From assembly GCF_001439635.1 (NCBI RefSeq), contig NZ_LMBZ01000002.1, positions 67,891-131,890 of the forward strand: a stretch of 64,000 bases of DNA, in the 5' to 3' direction. The stretch is from Solibacillus cecembensis (GTDB taxonomy: Bacteria > Bacillota > Bacilli > Bacillales_A > Planococcaceae). The notes under the pieces were generated by a model that saw nothing but the letters and a program-made list of their open reading frames with translations, did not search any database and had not been told where the DNA came from. The number at the start of each line of letters is the position of its first letter. The first letter of the stretch is position 1. Both the position numbers and the translations under genes were made by a program. Below, in pieces: positions 54,536 through 63,711 of this stretch.

Positions 54536-55165
54536 TTAAAGTTGTAAAAAATGTTGTGCATTTGCCAATGATTCATCATCACCAATAAAGTAAATGACAT
54601 TGCCTGCTTCGAGCGTTGCATAGGGACCGGGGGATATAATTAAATCGTCACCTTTCCTTATGCCGACAATTGTTGCTCTTGTATTTTGCCAAAAATTAAT
54701 TTCCCCAATATTTTTGTGAAGGAAAGGGCAATTTTCCGTAATTTCTATTTGGGAAGGGATGAACGGATTAATATTACGAAATCGGTTCGTTCGATTAATC
54801 AATTCTTTTGTCGTTTCTTTTAAAGTATTTAGTTCGTCGATTTGTTTGTTGATGCTTTGTTGCAGTGTCGATTGCAATTCCCAAATGGATTGAACGCCTT
54901 CAAGCCGCTGAACAAATTTGGCGGCATTTTCATACGACGTAATAATAACGCCACTACCTTTTGTTGCTTCTACAATGTCTAAATCTTGCAATACGGCAAT
55001 GGCACGGCGAGCGGTTTCTGCTGAAACACCGTACTGAGATGCGAGCGATGAGCGTGCATAAATTTTTTCACCAACGATATATTTTTTTTCTACAATTTTA
55101 GAAGCGATATCTTCAGCAATTGTTTGATATTTCGGTTGTTTGATTTGTAGTTTCTTTGATTCCAT
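54536..55165 (-). CDS. busR: GntR-HTH/RCK_C (TrkA-C) regulator, BusR-like c-di-AMP receptor
   Basis: 209 residues. N-terminal GntR winged helix (about 12-78: YQTIAEDIASKIVEKKYIVGE, SQYGVSAETARRAIAVLQDLD), a coiled-coil linker (about 85-130) and a C-terminal RCK_C domain (about 135-209: ATIVGIRKGDDLIISPGPYA, AGNVIYFIGDD). This exact architecture is BusR of Lactococcus and Streptococcus, which represses the betaine transporter busAB when c-di-AMP binds RCK_C. Here it sits directly upstream of opuA on the same strand. Orthology and ligand are inferred. Confidence 0.82.
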   Translation of the reverse strand: MESKKLQIKQPKYQTIAEDIASKIVEKKYIVGEKIYARSSLASQYGVSAETARRAIAVLQDLDIVEATKGSGVIITSYENAAKFVQRLEGVQSIWELQSTLQQSINKQIDELNTLKETTKELINRTNRFRNINPFIPSQIEITENCPFLHKNIGEINFWQNTRATIVGIRKGDDLIISPGPYATLEAGNVIYFIGDDESLANAQHFLQL

Positions 55166-55469
55166 TAGTTGAACCTCTTTCTATCGATCATCATCCCTAT
55201 CGTACATTATTTTAAAGAATAAGCATACTTAGTTTTTGCAGGATTGTTTTTATATTTGATTCTTTTTGGAATAAAGTAAATTATTACTGTCATAAAGGGA
55301 AATTCCACCTATAATATTGTCAATTCTAGCATGTTCAGTATATTTAATAATGTTAAAATAATTTTATTTTATACATGACAAAAGGCATTCAGATGAAACC
55401 TCATTCTGAATGCCTTTATCTAGGGTAAAGGGAGTGTGATTTCCTCTTTACTGTGTATCTTTAAACGTA
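55166..55469. other. Intergenic region with terminator only
   Basis: AT-rich, no supported reading frame. A minus-strand TTGACA occurs at about 55317-55322 without a clear -10 at standard spacing. The hairpin at 55381-55419 is described separately. Confidence 0.5.
55381..55419 (-). terminator. Terminator of the GlsB/YeaQ-type gene
   Basis: AAAGGCATTCAGA / TCTGAATGCCTTT perfect 13-bp stem; T-rich on the minus strand. Confidence 0.88.
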
Positions 55470-55727
55470 TTACGTTGCTTTGCGCATAGATTTTAAGGCA
55501 AAGCTCACGATAAATATTAAAACAATCGCACCGATTAGCGCAGGGAATACATAAAAGTCGGATACTTTCCAACCCCAGTTACCTAAAACCATGCTACCAA
55601 TCCATGAGCCGACGATACCAGCGATAATATTACCTATAATTCCACCTGGAACATCTTTTCCTAAAACAACGCCCGCTAACCAACCTAACAAACCACCGAT
55701 GATTAAAAACCAAATGAAACTGATCAT
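55470..55727 (-). CDS. GlsB/YeaQ/YmgE family stress-response membrane protein
   Basis: 85 residues from the ATG placed after AAGGAG; the longer frame would include that site. Three glycine-rich hydrophobic segments (IIGGLLGWLAGVVLG, GIIGNIIAGIVGSWIGS, third near the C-terminus), the family formerly called transglycosylase-associated. Often induced by general or osmotic stress; no enzymatic activity shown. Confidence 0.88.
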   Translation of the reverse strand: MISFIWFLIIGGLLGWLAGVVLGKDVPGGIIGNIIAGIVGSWIGSMVLGNWGWKVSDFYVFPALIGAIVLIFIVSFALKSMRKAT

Positions 55728-55824
55728 GTTGTTCAACTCCTTTTGCAAGAATAATAAAAGATAACGGCATCTACTTAATTATTGCCAAAAGTTTAAACAG
55801 TTAAACATTGAAATGAAAATTTTT

Positions 55825-56370
55825 TTAAAGTATTGTTGCGCCGAGTGTGTGTTGGAAATGTTGAAGTGCCCAGTCATGCCCAACCGCGTTAAAGCTTGCA
55901 ACACCATCTTTTGGAACGGTAATCATATACCCTAAATTATATGCGTCAACAGCTGTATGTAATACACAAATATCCGTACAAACGCCTACGAGTACTACTT
56001 CTGAAATGTTTCGAGCACGCAATAAAATATCTAAATTTGTTCCCGCAAATGCGCTATAACGTGTTTTATCAAAAGAAATGACCTGATCTTTATATTTCTC
56101 ATAGGCATCTTTAACCGCCCCGTACAAGTCGCGCCCTGGCGTCCCAATAATATTGTGAGGTGGGAACAGCTTCGTTTCGGGATGAAATGGATCTTGTTCA
56201 AAATGGATATCATTCGCAAATACGACCACTTCTTGTTGCTTAATAAACTGTTCGATTAGGGAAGTAATGGTCCCTTCAATCGCTTGTCCAGGTACACCAC
56301 AAGTTAAATTTCCGTCTGTAGCAACAAAATCATACGTGTAATCAATCACGATTAAAGCTTTTTTTGACAT
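55825..56370 (-). CDS. pncA: Nicotinamidase/isochorismatase-family cysteine hydrolase (PncA-like)
   Basis: 181 residues. Catalytic Asp in VIDYTYDF, Lys in SFDKTRYSAFAGT and Cys in GVCTDICVLHTAVDA. The LFPPHNIIGTPGRDLYG block and overall pattern match B. subtilis PncA (YueJ), which converts nicotinamide to nicotinate for NAD salvage. Metal-binding Asp/His are seen in FANDIHFEQDPFHPE. ATG behind TAGGAGGG. Monocistronic. Confidence 0.85.
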   Translation of the reverse strand: MSKKALIVIDYTYDFVATDGNLTCGVPGQAIEGTITSLIEQFIKQQEVVVFANDIHFEQDPFHPETKLFPPHNIIGTPGRDLYGAVKDAYEKYKDQVISFDKTRYSAFAGTNLDILLRARNISEVVLVGVCTDICVLHTAVDAYNLGYMITVPKDGVASFNAVGHDWALQHFQHTLGATIL

Positions 56371-56519
56371 CGAAAAACCCTCCTAAGAATGTATTGCTAC
56401 TATTATGACATGTAACAAAGAATAATGGATGAAAAAAGTTCACAATTTGTTCGAAAATTTTTGATTTTTCACCTTGTATGTTGTATAGTTTTATTAATTC
56501 AAAAGAAGAGGTGATGAAC

Positions 56520-56627
56520 ATGGACTTAGCTGTAATGAAAAAATTGAATCGCCAAGGACTTATTTTCGTTGGTATCCATAGTTTAGTTATATTGAATTTT
56601 GCCTTTGAATTAATGCTATTACACTAA
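56520..56627 (+). CDS. 35-residue single-helix membrane peptide
   Basis: MDLAVMKKLNRQG start followed by a hydrophobic helix (LIFVGIHSLVILNFAFELMLL). GAGGTG ribosome binding site 8 nt upstream and a strong terminator 24 bp downstream make a complete small gene. An in-frame ATG two codons upstream is an alternative start. Family not recognised. Confidence 0.55.
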   Translation: MDLAVMKKLNRQGLIFVGIHSLVILNFAFELMLLH

Positions 56628-56650
56628 TAAACTTGAAAATGAAAAAATCT

Positions 56651-56689
56651 AAAAAGCTATTTTGATTGAGTTCAAAATAGCTTTTTTTT
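56651..56689 (+). terminator. Terminator of the small peptide gene
   Basis: AAAAAGCTATTTTGA / TCAAAATAGCTTTTT, identical stem to 49852-49887. The following 56690-56883 contains only a promoter-like AT-rich stretch before the racemase-like gene. Confidence 0.9.
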
Positions 56690-56883
56690 AATTTAAGCGA
56701 ATTTATATAAGGAATTTTGTCATCTAATTTATGCTGAAGAAAGTTTAAGTTTACTTTTCCACATGCATTGGAAATGATTGAAATGCGGCTTTGATATACA
56801 TAAATAAGGGGATTTCTACAAAAATTTAGAATTAGCAGGGAAATTTTTTTGTAAGGTAGAATTAAAAAACGAAGGAGTGAAAG

Positions 56884-58062
56884 ATGTTGGACAAATTTGA
56901 GCAAATCTTTACTGAAATAGAACGACCATTTGCATGGCTTGATCTCGATGCGCTAGAGCAAAATATCGCATTTGTGAATGAAGAGTGTGGACAAAAGAAA
57001 ATCCGCATCGCGACCAAATCTATCCGCTCTGCTCCGATGCTGAACTATATTTCAAAGCGAATCCATCATTTCGCAGGTTTTATGACATTTACAGCGAGCG
57101 AAACGTTATTTTTACTCGAACAAGACTTGGATGAATTTCTAATCGGCTACCCAGTATACGAAAAACAGTCCATTACGCGTCTTGCCGAATGGGTGAAAAA
57201 CGGTAAGTCCATTACGTTCATGGTTGACGCGATGGAGCAAGCTGCTTTATTAAATACCATTGCACAAGCAGAAGGAATCGTATTTGAAATTTGCATTGAT
57301 GTCAATGTCTCAACAGATTTTCAAGTGCTGTATTTTGGATCGAAACGTTCACCCATTGCAAATTTTCAGGCTTTAAAAGAACTGACAGATCAATTACAAG
57401 CATATGAATCGCTTATCGTTAGTGGTGTTATGGGCTACGATGCGCAAATTGCGGGTGTGGCGGATCAATCCTCACAGTTATTAGGCTTACAAACAACACT
57501 CATCCGAACATTAAAAAAGCAAGCAAAAAAGAAAGTAACGGCCTTTCGTCAATTCGCTGTAGCCCATGTAAAAAGCTTATATGATGTAAAATTTGTCAAC
57601 GCTGGTGGTTCAGGTAGTATGCAATTTACAGCACAGCAGCAAGAAGTGACGGAAATTACAGTAGGTTCTGCATTTTTTGCGCCAGCGTTATTTGAACGTT
57701 ATGATAGCTTAACATTAGCACCGGCAGCTGGTTTTGCGCTTCGTGTTACACGCCAGTTTGCACCGAATATTGTCGTTTGTCATGGTGGAGGCTATATTGC
57801 GTCAGGCGCGTTAGGTAAAGACCGTCTGCCAACCTTTATGGAAGCAGATCGTTTTGAATTTCTCCCACTAGAAGGTGCTGGGGAAGTGCAAACACCCGTT
57901 GTGGTCAAAAAAGGCACGGTCAGCATTGGGGATACGCTCTATTTGCGTCATGCAAAAGCTGGGGAGCTATGTGAGCGATTTCAAGTACTACATGCAGTAA
58001 AAGATGGCAGATACTTTGGACAAATTCAAACCTATCGGGGGGATGGACAATGTTTTCTATAA
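56884..58062 (+). CDS. PLP-dependent alanine racemase-like/D-amino-acid deaminase-like enzyme
   Basis: 392 residues. Fold-type III PLP barrel: AWLDLDALEQNI, then IATKSIRS with the PLP Lys45, Tyr and His ligands further on (FVNAGGSGSM phosphate loop), and a C-terminal D-serine dehydratase-like beta domain (GGGYIASGALGKDRLP, later IGDTLYLRHAKAGELCERF). Such proteins include D-threonine aldolase and D-serine deaminase; which reaction occurs is unknown. Ends overlapping the lactone oxidase start by 13 bp. ATG behind GAAGGAG. Confidence 0.82.
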   Translation: MLDKFEQIFTEIERPFAWLDLDALEQNIAFVNEECGQKKIRIATKSIRSAPMLNYISKRIHHFAGFMTFTASETLFLLEQDLDEFLIGYPVYEKQSITRLAEWVKNGKSITFMVDAMEQAALLNTIAQAEGIVFEICIDVNVSTDFQVLYFGSKRSPIANFQALKELTDQLQAYESLIVSGVMGYDAQIAGVADQSSQLLGLQTTLIRTLKKQAKKKVTAFRQFAVAHVKSLYDVKFVNAGGSGSMQFTAQQQEVTEITVGSAFFAPALFERYDSLTLAPAAGFALRVTRQFAPNIVVCHGGGYIASGALGKDRLPTFMEADRFEFLPLEGAGEVQTPVVVKKGTVSIGDTLYLRHAKAGELCERFQVLHAVKDGRYFGQIQTYRGDGQCFL

Positions 58063-59369
58063 AAAAATGGCGCAATGGAGCAAAATGGACGAATTGGTCA
58101 GGAAATTATTTATCGTATCCAAGTCAATTTTATGCGCCACAATCGATTGAAGAAGTTTGTACGATTGTTCAGGAACACACATTTTCGAAAAGAACAATTC
58201 GTGTAACAGGTGCTGCGCATTCATTTAGCCCAGTTGCCATGCCGGAGCAATCCGCATTGACATTACATAATTTACGAGGGCTCATTCATGTGGACAAAGC
58301 GGCACAAACCGCGACTTTTTATGCAGGTACTTACTTGCATGAAGTTGGACCGATTTTAGCGGAATATGGATTAGCACTTATTAATATGGGGGATATTCAA
58401 TATCAAACATTAGCTGGAGCCATTTCGACGGGGACGCACGGAACAGGGATTACGCTCGGTTCGTTCTCTTCAATGGTGAAACGTTGGGGTATTGTGACAG
58501 GTGAGGGGGAGTATATCGAGCATGAGCGCGGACCTGACGCGTTGTCAGAGGCATTGCATGTGTCGCTGGGCCTAATAGGTATCCTCGTAACCGTTACAAT
58601 TCATGTCATGCCGATGTATAGCTTACAATATACATCGGAAAGAAGTGATTTCCAAACAGAGGTAAATCATTTTCAGCAAACGATTCGCGAAAACCGTAAT
58701 GTCGAATGGTTTTACTTCCCAGGAAGCGATCAAATCCAAATGAAAAAGATGAAACAAGTGGAACCGATTGCCCAACCAAAATTTCAAAAGATGGTGGATC
58801 GCACGAAGCTACAAGTTGTTGAGAACGGTGCGTTTTTTGTTGCATCGGAAATTTGTAAGTGGAAGCCGTCACTTAGTATACCGATTAGTAAATTATGCTC
58901 GGTTGCGGTTGGACGAGAGCAACGCACGGATATTAGCTATGAAGTTTACCCATCTCCGCGTAGCGTAAAGTTTGTAGAAACAGAATATGCGATTCCTGTA
59001 GATCAGTTTGAAGCGTGTATAGAAGAAGTGAATTCAGTATTTGCACGTCAGCAATTCGATGTTCATTTCCCAATTGAATGTCGTACTACCGCTGGAGAAA
59101 CGGGCTATTTAAGTCCGACTCAAGAAGTGGAAAGTGCATTTCTGGCGTTCCATATGTATAAAGGGATGGATGAATCGAGCTATTTTGCTTGGGTACATGA
59201 CATGATGAGAAAATACAATGGGCGACCACATTGGGGAAAAATGAATAAATATCATCGCGATAATATTGAAAGCTATTACCCGAATGCGGAAAAGTTCAAT
59301 GAACAGCGCCGAATGTATGACCCGCATGATATTTTTTTAACATCGTATTTTAGAAATATTTTCAAATAG
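58050..59369 (+). CDS. FAD-linked sugar-1,4-lactone oxidase family protein
   Basis: 439 residues. FAD-binding PCMH domain: GAAHSFSP with His57 at the position of the covalent flavin link, and GAISTGTHGTG. C-terminal ALO domain (about 180-439) with FPIECRTT and the HWGKMN motif of L-gulono-/D-arabinono-1,4-lactone oxidases. The start lies within the end of the racemase-like gene, behind GGGGGGATGG. Oxidises a sugar lactone or polyol with O2; exact substrate unknown. Confidence 0.85.
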   Translation: MFSIKKWRNGAKWTNWSGNYLSYPSQFYAPQSIEEVCTIVQEHTFSKRTIRVTGAAHSFSPVAMPEQSALTLHNLRGLIHVDKAAQTATFYAGTYLHEVGPILAEYGLALINMGDIQYQTLAGAISTGTHGTGITLGSFSSMVKRWGIVTGEGEYIEHERGPDALSEALHVSLGLIGILVTVTIHVMPMYSLQYTSERSDFQTEVNHFQQTIRENRNVEWFYFPGSDQIQMKKMKQVEPIAQPKFQKMVDRTKLQVVENGAFFVASEICKWKPSLSIPISKLCSVAVGREQRTDISYEVYPSPRSVKFVETEYAIPVDQFEACIEEVNSVFARQQFDVHFPIECRTTAGETGYLSPTQEVESAFLAFHMYKGMDESSYFAWVHDMMRKYNGRPHWGKMNKYHRDNIESYYPNAEKFNEQRRMYDPHDIFLTSYFRNIFK

Positions 59370-59382
59370 AAGAGTAAGAGAT

Positions 59383-59428
59383 GAAGAGAAGGGAACATTC
59401 CGAGCAATCGGAAGCCCTTCTCTTTTTG
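59383..59428 (+). terminator. Terminator of the racemase-like/lactone oxidase operon
   Basis: GAAGAGAAGGG / CCCTTCTCTTTTT stem with inner TTCCGA/TCGGAA pairing, 13 bp after the stop. Confidence 0.88.
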
Positions 59429-59851
59429 AGTGGAAAAAAGGATACACTCAGCTCGAATAAATTAATTGTTGAGAAAAAACAAATAATTCAATTTTCCGTA
59501 ATAAAGTATTTTACGAGCAAAAAACGCCCAGTTTCCACGATGAAAGCGATTTCAAAAGGTTTAAAAATTTTGAATTGTTTAAATAATTCAAAAAATAGTG
59601 TTGACGACCACCATTCATTCGTACTATGATTACAACAATTTACTACACCACTTCAATTATTCCGCTACAAGTTCACAGCTTGAAAGAATCATTGAAAAGG
59701 GTGCACGTTAGAAGTTCAAGGTAGACAGAAGGACTAACGATGTTATTAAAAGATGATCGATAGAAAGTCGTAATCATCTTAATTTCTAATAAATATATTC
59801 GTATATACATGAACTTTAAGTAAATGCAATACGTTGAGGGGCGTTTAGTAA
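59429..59851 (+). other. Intergenic region upstream of ilvD with a possible coding remnant
   Basis: No convincing gene. At 59598-59711 a 37-codon frame from GTG has protein-like composition (SSQLERIIEKGAR) and, past one stop, continues as KFKVDRRTNDVIKR, suggesting a decayed gene end; no ribosome binding site. No T-box motif was found here, so ilvD probably has a plain promoter. Confidence 0.35.
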
Positions 59852-61522
59852 ATGAGAAGCGATATGATTAAATTAGGGGTTGACCGAGCTCCACACCGTA
59901 GTCTTTTATATGCTACGGGAAAAGTGAAGGCGAAAGATTTAGAGAAGCCATTCATCGGTGTTTGTAACTCTTATATTGATATTATTCCAGGACATGTTCA
60001 TTTACGCGAATTCGCAGACGTTGTGAAGGAAGCCATTATTGAAGCAGGCGGTATTCCATTTGAGTTTAATACGATCGGTGTTGACGATGGAATCGCGATG
60101 GGACATATTGGCATGCGTTATTCCTTACCATCACGTGAAATTATTGCAGACTCTGCTGAAACGGTTATTAATGCCCACTGGTTTGACGGTGTTTTCTACA
60201 TTCCAAACTGTGACAAAATCACACCAGGCATGTTAATGGCAGCAGTACGCACGAACGTTCCATCTGTGTTTGTATCAGGAGGCCCGATGGAGGCAGGTAC
60301 ATCGGCAAGTGGGAAGCAATTGTCACTGACGAGTGTATTTGAAGGAGTCGGTGCTCATAAAGCAGGTACGATGACTGCTGAAGAGTTACTAGATATTGAA
60401 AACAATGCGTGTCCAACATGTGGTTCTTGTTCAGGAATGTTCACGGCCAACTCGATGAACTGTTTAATGGAGATGCTCGGTGTAGCACTTCCAGGTAACG
60501 GAACAATCGTCGCGACAAGTGCAGAGCGTCACCAACTTATTAAAGACGCAGCAAAACATTTAGTTCGCATGATTAAAGAGGACGTGAAACCTCGTGACAT
60601 TATTACAAAAGAAGCGATTGATGATGCATTCGCGTTAGATATGGCAATGGGTGGTTCAACAAATACAGTGCTACATACACTTGCCATCGCTAGAGAAGCA
60701 GAAATTGACTATAACATTGAAGAGATTAATAAAGTAGCAGAGCGCGTACCATATATCGCGAAAATTATGCCAGCATCGGATATTTCGATGGATGATATTA
60801 ATAAAGCAGGTGGCGTGCAAGCGATAATAAATGAGTTAACAAAAATTCCAGGTGCCATTCATCCAGATCGTCCGACAATTACGGGCTTATCGATGCGTGA
60901 GCTTGTGAAAGATTACCATATTACAAACGAAAATGTCATTCGCACGAAAGATAATCCATATAGTCCTGTTGGTGGTTTGTCTGTTTTATTCGGCAATATT
61001 GCTCCAGAAGGCTCGGTAATTAAAGTAGGCGCGGTGGATCCGTCGATTAAAGTATTTACTGGTGAAGCCATTGTCTTTGGCTCTCAAGAAGATGCTCAAG
61101 CAGCCATTGATAACGGTGAAGTACGAGAAGGGCATGTTGTTGTCATTCGTTACGAAGGGCCAAAAGGTGGTCCGGGAATGCCGGAAATGCTTGCGCCAAC
61201 GTCAGCAATTCAAGGGCGCGGGTTAGGTACAAAGGTTGCGTTAATTACAGATGGTCGCTTTAGTGGTGCATCACGCGGAATTTCTATCGGTCATATTTCA
61301 CCAGAAGCAGCAGAAGGCGGTCCAATCGCTTTAGTTGAAAATGGCGATATTATCGAAATTGATTTACCAGCACGTACGATCAACTTACAAGTTTCCGATG
61401 AAGTATTAGCGGAACGTCGTACAAAATTACCAGTATTTGAACCAAAAATTAAGCGCGGCTGGTTAGCTCGTTACTCAGCATTAGTAACGAATGCTTCTCA
61501 AGGCGGCGTCATGAAAATCTAA
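59852..61522 (+). CDS. ilvD: Dihydroxy-acid dehydratase
   Basis: 556 residues, full length. Iron-sulfur cysteines in [15 protein letters not shown] and [19 protein letters not shown] regions; [12 protein letters not shown] and [19 protein letters not shown] near the C-terminus. Dehydrates 2,3-dihydroxy-isovalerate and -methylvalerate in valine and isoleucine synthesis. ATG 10 nt after GAGGGG. It precedes, rather than follows, the T-box-controlled ilvBN genes. Confidence 0.96.
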   Translation: MRSDMIKLGVDRAPHRSLLYATGKVKAKDLEKPFIGVCNSYIDIIPGHVHLREFADVVKEAIIEAGGIPFEFNTIGVDDGIAMGHIGMRYSLPSREIIADSAETVINAHWFDGVFYIPNCDKITPGMLMAAVRTNVPSVFVSGGPMEAGTSASGKQLSLTSVFEGVGAHKAGTMTAEELLDIENNACPTCGSCSGMFTANSMNCLMEMLGVALPGNGTIVATSAERHQLIKDAAKHLVRMIKEDVKPRDIITKEAIDDAFALDMAMGGSTNTVLHTLAIAREAEIDYNIEEINKVAERVPYIAKIMPASDISMDDINKAGGVQAIINELTKIPGAIHPDRPTITGLSMRELVKDYHITNENVIRTKDNPYSPVGGLSVLFGNIAPEGSVIKVGAVDPSIKVFTGEAIVFGSQEDAQAAIDNGEVREGHVVVIRYEGPKGGPGMPEMLAPTSAIQGRGLGTKVALITDGRFSGASRGISIGHISPEAAEGGPIALVENGDIIEIDLPARTINLQVSDEVLAERRTKLPVFEPKIKRGWLARYSALVTNASQGGVMKI

Positions 61523-61539
61523 ACATGAAAAATGAATAA

Positions 61540-61925
61540 AGTTAAAACGTTGATGAGGTTAAAGGTTACAGAGCATTGTATTTACCAGAGAGCCGGCAGT
61601 GGTGGAAGCCGGCAATACAACTGTATCCGACATCCCCTCGGAGTGAGCTATTAAACGCATTTTGCCATTAGATAGCTCCGGGCACATTCGAAGTGCTCGT
61701 TATTAATGAATCGTCCGCTAGATTTTATTGCATTTTTAGCATGAGCTAAAGTAAATATCTAGTATTCGCACGATTCAAGAGGTAGCACGGTCAATAAATG
61801 ACTTTTCACGCGCAATGTGAAATGTTGTTTATTGCTGCTACAAACGAGGGTGGTACCATGAAAAGTCTTTTTCATCCCTACGCAACAGGTTTTCTTTTGC
61901 GTGTGGATAAAAGGCTTTTTATTTT
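61540..61925 (+). promoter_or_regulatory. T-box riboswitch leader of ilvBN
   Basis: Stem I with GATGAGG and the AGAGAGCCGGC...GCCGGC distal part (about 61585-61610), GGAGTG on its 3' side, then the antiterminator element with T-box GAGGGTGGTACC (61846-61857), then a terminator (61862-61925) built from CATCC/GGAT and ACGCAA/TTGCGT ending in T-rich sequence. The likely specifier is ATC (Ile) in ACATCCCCTC, with CTC (Leu) overlapping as the alternative. Uncharged tRNA would switch on ilvBN. Confidence 0.85.
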
Positions 61926-61959
61926 GTCTTGATCTTGAAAAAGGAAGGGGAATTCATAT

Positions 61960-63711
61960 ATGAGTGCAAATGTTTCAATCAATCAAGAAATCGAAAGTAC
62001 TGAAGAAGCGCAACAAGTAAAAAAACCGAGAGATGGTGCAGACATTTTAGTACAGTCTCTCCATGATCAAGGTGTTGATATAATTTTTGGTTACCCAGGT
62101 GGTGCGGTATTACAAATTTATGATGCGCTGTACCGCAATCCGATTCGACACATTTTAACAAGACATGAGCAAGGGGCAATTCACGCAGCAGAAGGCTATG
62201 CACGTGTAACAAATCAGCCGGGTGTCGTAATTGCGACGTCAGGACCAGGTGCGACGAACTTAGTAACAGGAATTGCCGATGCGATGATTGATTCGATTCC
62301 ATTAGTTATTTTCACAGGGCAAGTGGCGACTTCTGTTATTGGTACAGACGCATTCCAAGAAGCGGATATTATCGGTATTACAACACCGATTACAAAACAC
62401 AATTATCAAGTGCAAGATGTGGCGGATATTCCACGAATCATAAAAGAGGCATTTCATATTGCGAATACAGGTCGTAAAGGTCCGGTATTAATAGATTTCC
62501 CGAAAAATATTTCTCAAACGATTTTCCAGGAAGATGAAATTAAAACACCGGATGAAATTTATTTACCAGGTTATCAGCCAACGACTAAGCCAAATTACTT
62601 ACAAATTCAAAAGGCGATTCAAGTATTATCATTAGCGAAAAAACCGATTGTGCTTGCTGGAGCGGGTGTATTATTTGCGGATGCACGCGAACAATTGACT
62701 GAATTCATTGAAAAGTATAATTTGCCAGTCGTGAATACATTGCTTGGTTTAGGAAGCATTCACGGGGATCACGAGCAATTTTTCGGCATGGCAGGGATGC
62801 ACGGTTACGCAACGGCCAATGACGCCATTACAAAATGTGATCTGTTACTGAATATTGGCGCACGCTTTGATGACCGCTTAACTGGTAACTTAGCAACGTT
62901 TGCACCGAATGCAACGATTATCCATATCGACATTGATCCAGCGGAAATTGGTAAAAATGTTCCAACAGATATCCCAATTGTGGGAGATGCGAAGGAAGCA
63001 TTGTACGCGTTATTGAAAAAAGACTTTACGATGACAGATACATCTGAATGGATGACGTATTTAGATGAAAGTCGCAAAGCGTATCCATTATGGTACACAG
63101 AAGCAGGTGAAGAAATTTTACCGCAACAAGCACTTGAAATCATTCACAAATTAACAGAAGGTGATGCCATTGTTACAACGGACGTTGGCCAGCATCAAAT
63201 GTGGACTGCACAATATTACCGTTTAAACAATGATCATGGTTGGGTAACTTCAGGTGGATTAGGCACAATGGGCTTCGGTTTCCCAGCAGCAATTGGCGCA
63301 CAATTTGCTCGTCCAGATAAGAAAGTTATTTCGATTGTCGGCGATGCAGGTTTCCAAATGACTAATCAGGAACTGGCGCTGTTAAAAGAGTTTAACTTAC
63401 CAGTAAAAGTCATCATTTTAAACAACAGCTGTTTAGGAATGGTTCGTCAATGGCAGGAAACATTTTACGAGGAACGTTATTCACAATCGTTAATGCCAAT
63501 TCAGCCTGATTTCGTGAAGTTAGCTGATGCGTATGGCGTTAAAGGCTATCGCATTGACAAGTTATCAGAAGCAGAAGCCATTTTTGCAGAAGCCATTTTA
63601 TCAGATGAACCCGTTGTGATTGATTGCCGAGTGAAGCAATTAGAAAATGTCAATCCAATGGTTGCACCAGGTAAAGGGTTACATGAAATGATTGGAGTGA
63701 AAAAGCCATGA
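61960..63711 (+). CDS. ilvB: Acetolactate synthase large subunit
   Basis: 583 residues, complete. ThDP-dependent enzyme: [15 protein letters not shown] with the activating Glu in [18 protein letters not shown]-linked central domain, and the ThDP/Mg motif [29 protein letters not shown]. Makes acetolactate or acetohydroxybutyrate from pyruvate. Starts behind AAGGAAGGGG just after the T-box terminator. Confidence 0.96.
   Translation: MSANVSINQEIESTEEAQQVKKPRDGADILVQSLHDQGVDIIFGYPGGAVLQIYDALYRNPIRHILTRHEQGAIHAAEGYARVTNQPGVVIATSGPGATNLVTGIADAMIDSIPLVIFTGQVATSVIGTDAFQEADIIGITTPITKHNYQVQDVADIPRIIKEAFHIANTGRKGPVLIDFPKNISQTIFQEDEIKTPDEIYLPGYQPTTKPNYLQIQKAIQVLSLAKKPIVLAGAGVLFADAREQLTEFIEKYNLPVVNTLLGLGSIHGDHEQFFGMAGMHGYATANDAITKCDLLLNIGARFDDRLTGNLATFAPNATIIHIDIDPAEIGKNVPTDIPIVGDAKEALYALLKKDFTMTDTSEWMTYLDESRKAYPLWYTEAGEEILPQQALEIIHKLTEGDAIVTTDVGQHQMWTAQYYRLNNDHGWVTSGGLGTMGFGFPAAIGAQFARPDKKVISIVGDAGFQMTNQELALLKEFNLPVKVIILNNSCLGMVRQWQETFYEERYSQSLMPIQPDFVKLADAYGVKGYRIDKLSEAEAIFAEAILSDEPVVIDCRVKQLENVNPMVAPGKGLHEMIGVKKP

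Noticed and set aside
54536..55165. Reading the GntR/RCK_C gene as part of a potassium channel (KtrA/TrkA)
   Set aside because: It lacks the RCK_N Rossmann domain and has a GntR winged helix instead, so it is a DNA-binding regulator.
59381..59629. 82-codon frame after the lactone oxidase gene
   Set aside because: It runs through the strong terminator at 59383-59428, has no ribosome binding site and its composition is not protein-like.
61540..61860. Possible small peptide genes in the ilvBN leader
   Set aside because: The region is explained by T-box secondary structure, and short frames there break the stems only by chance.
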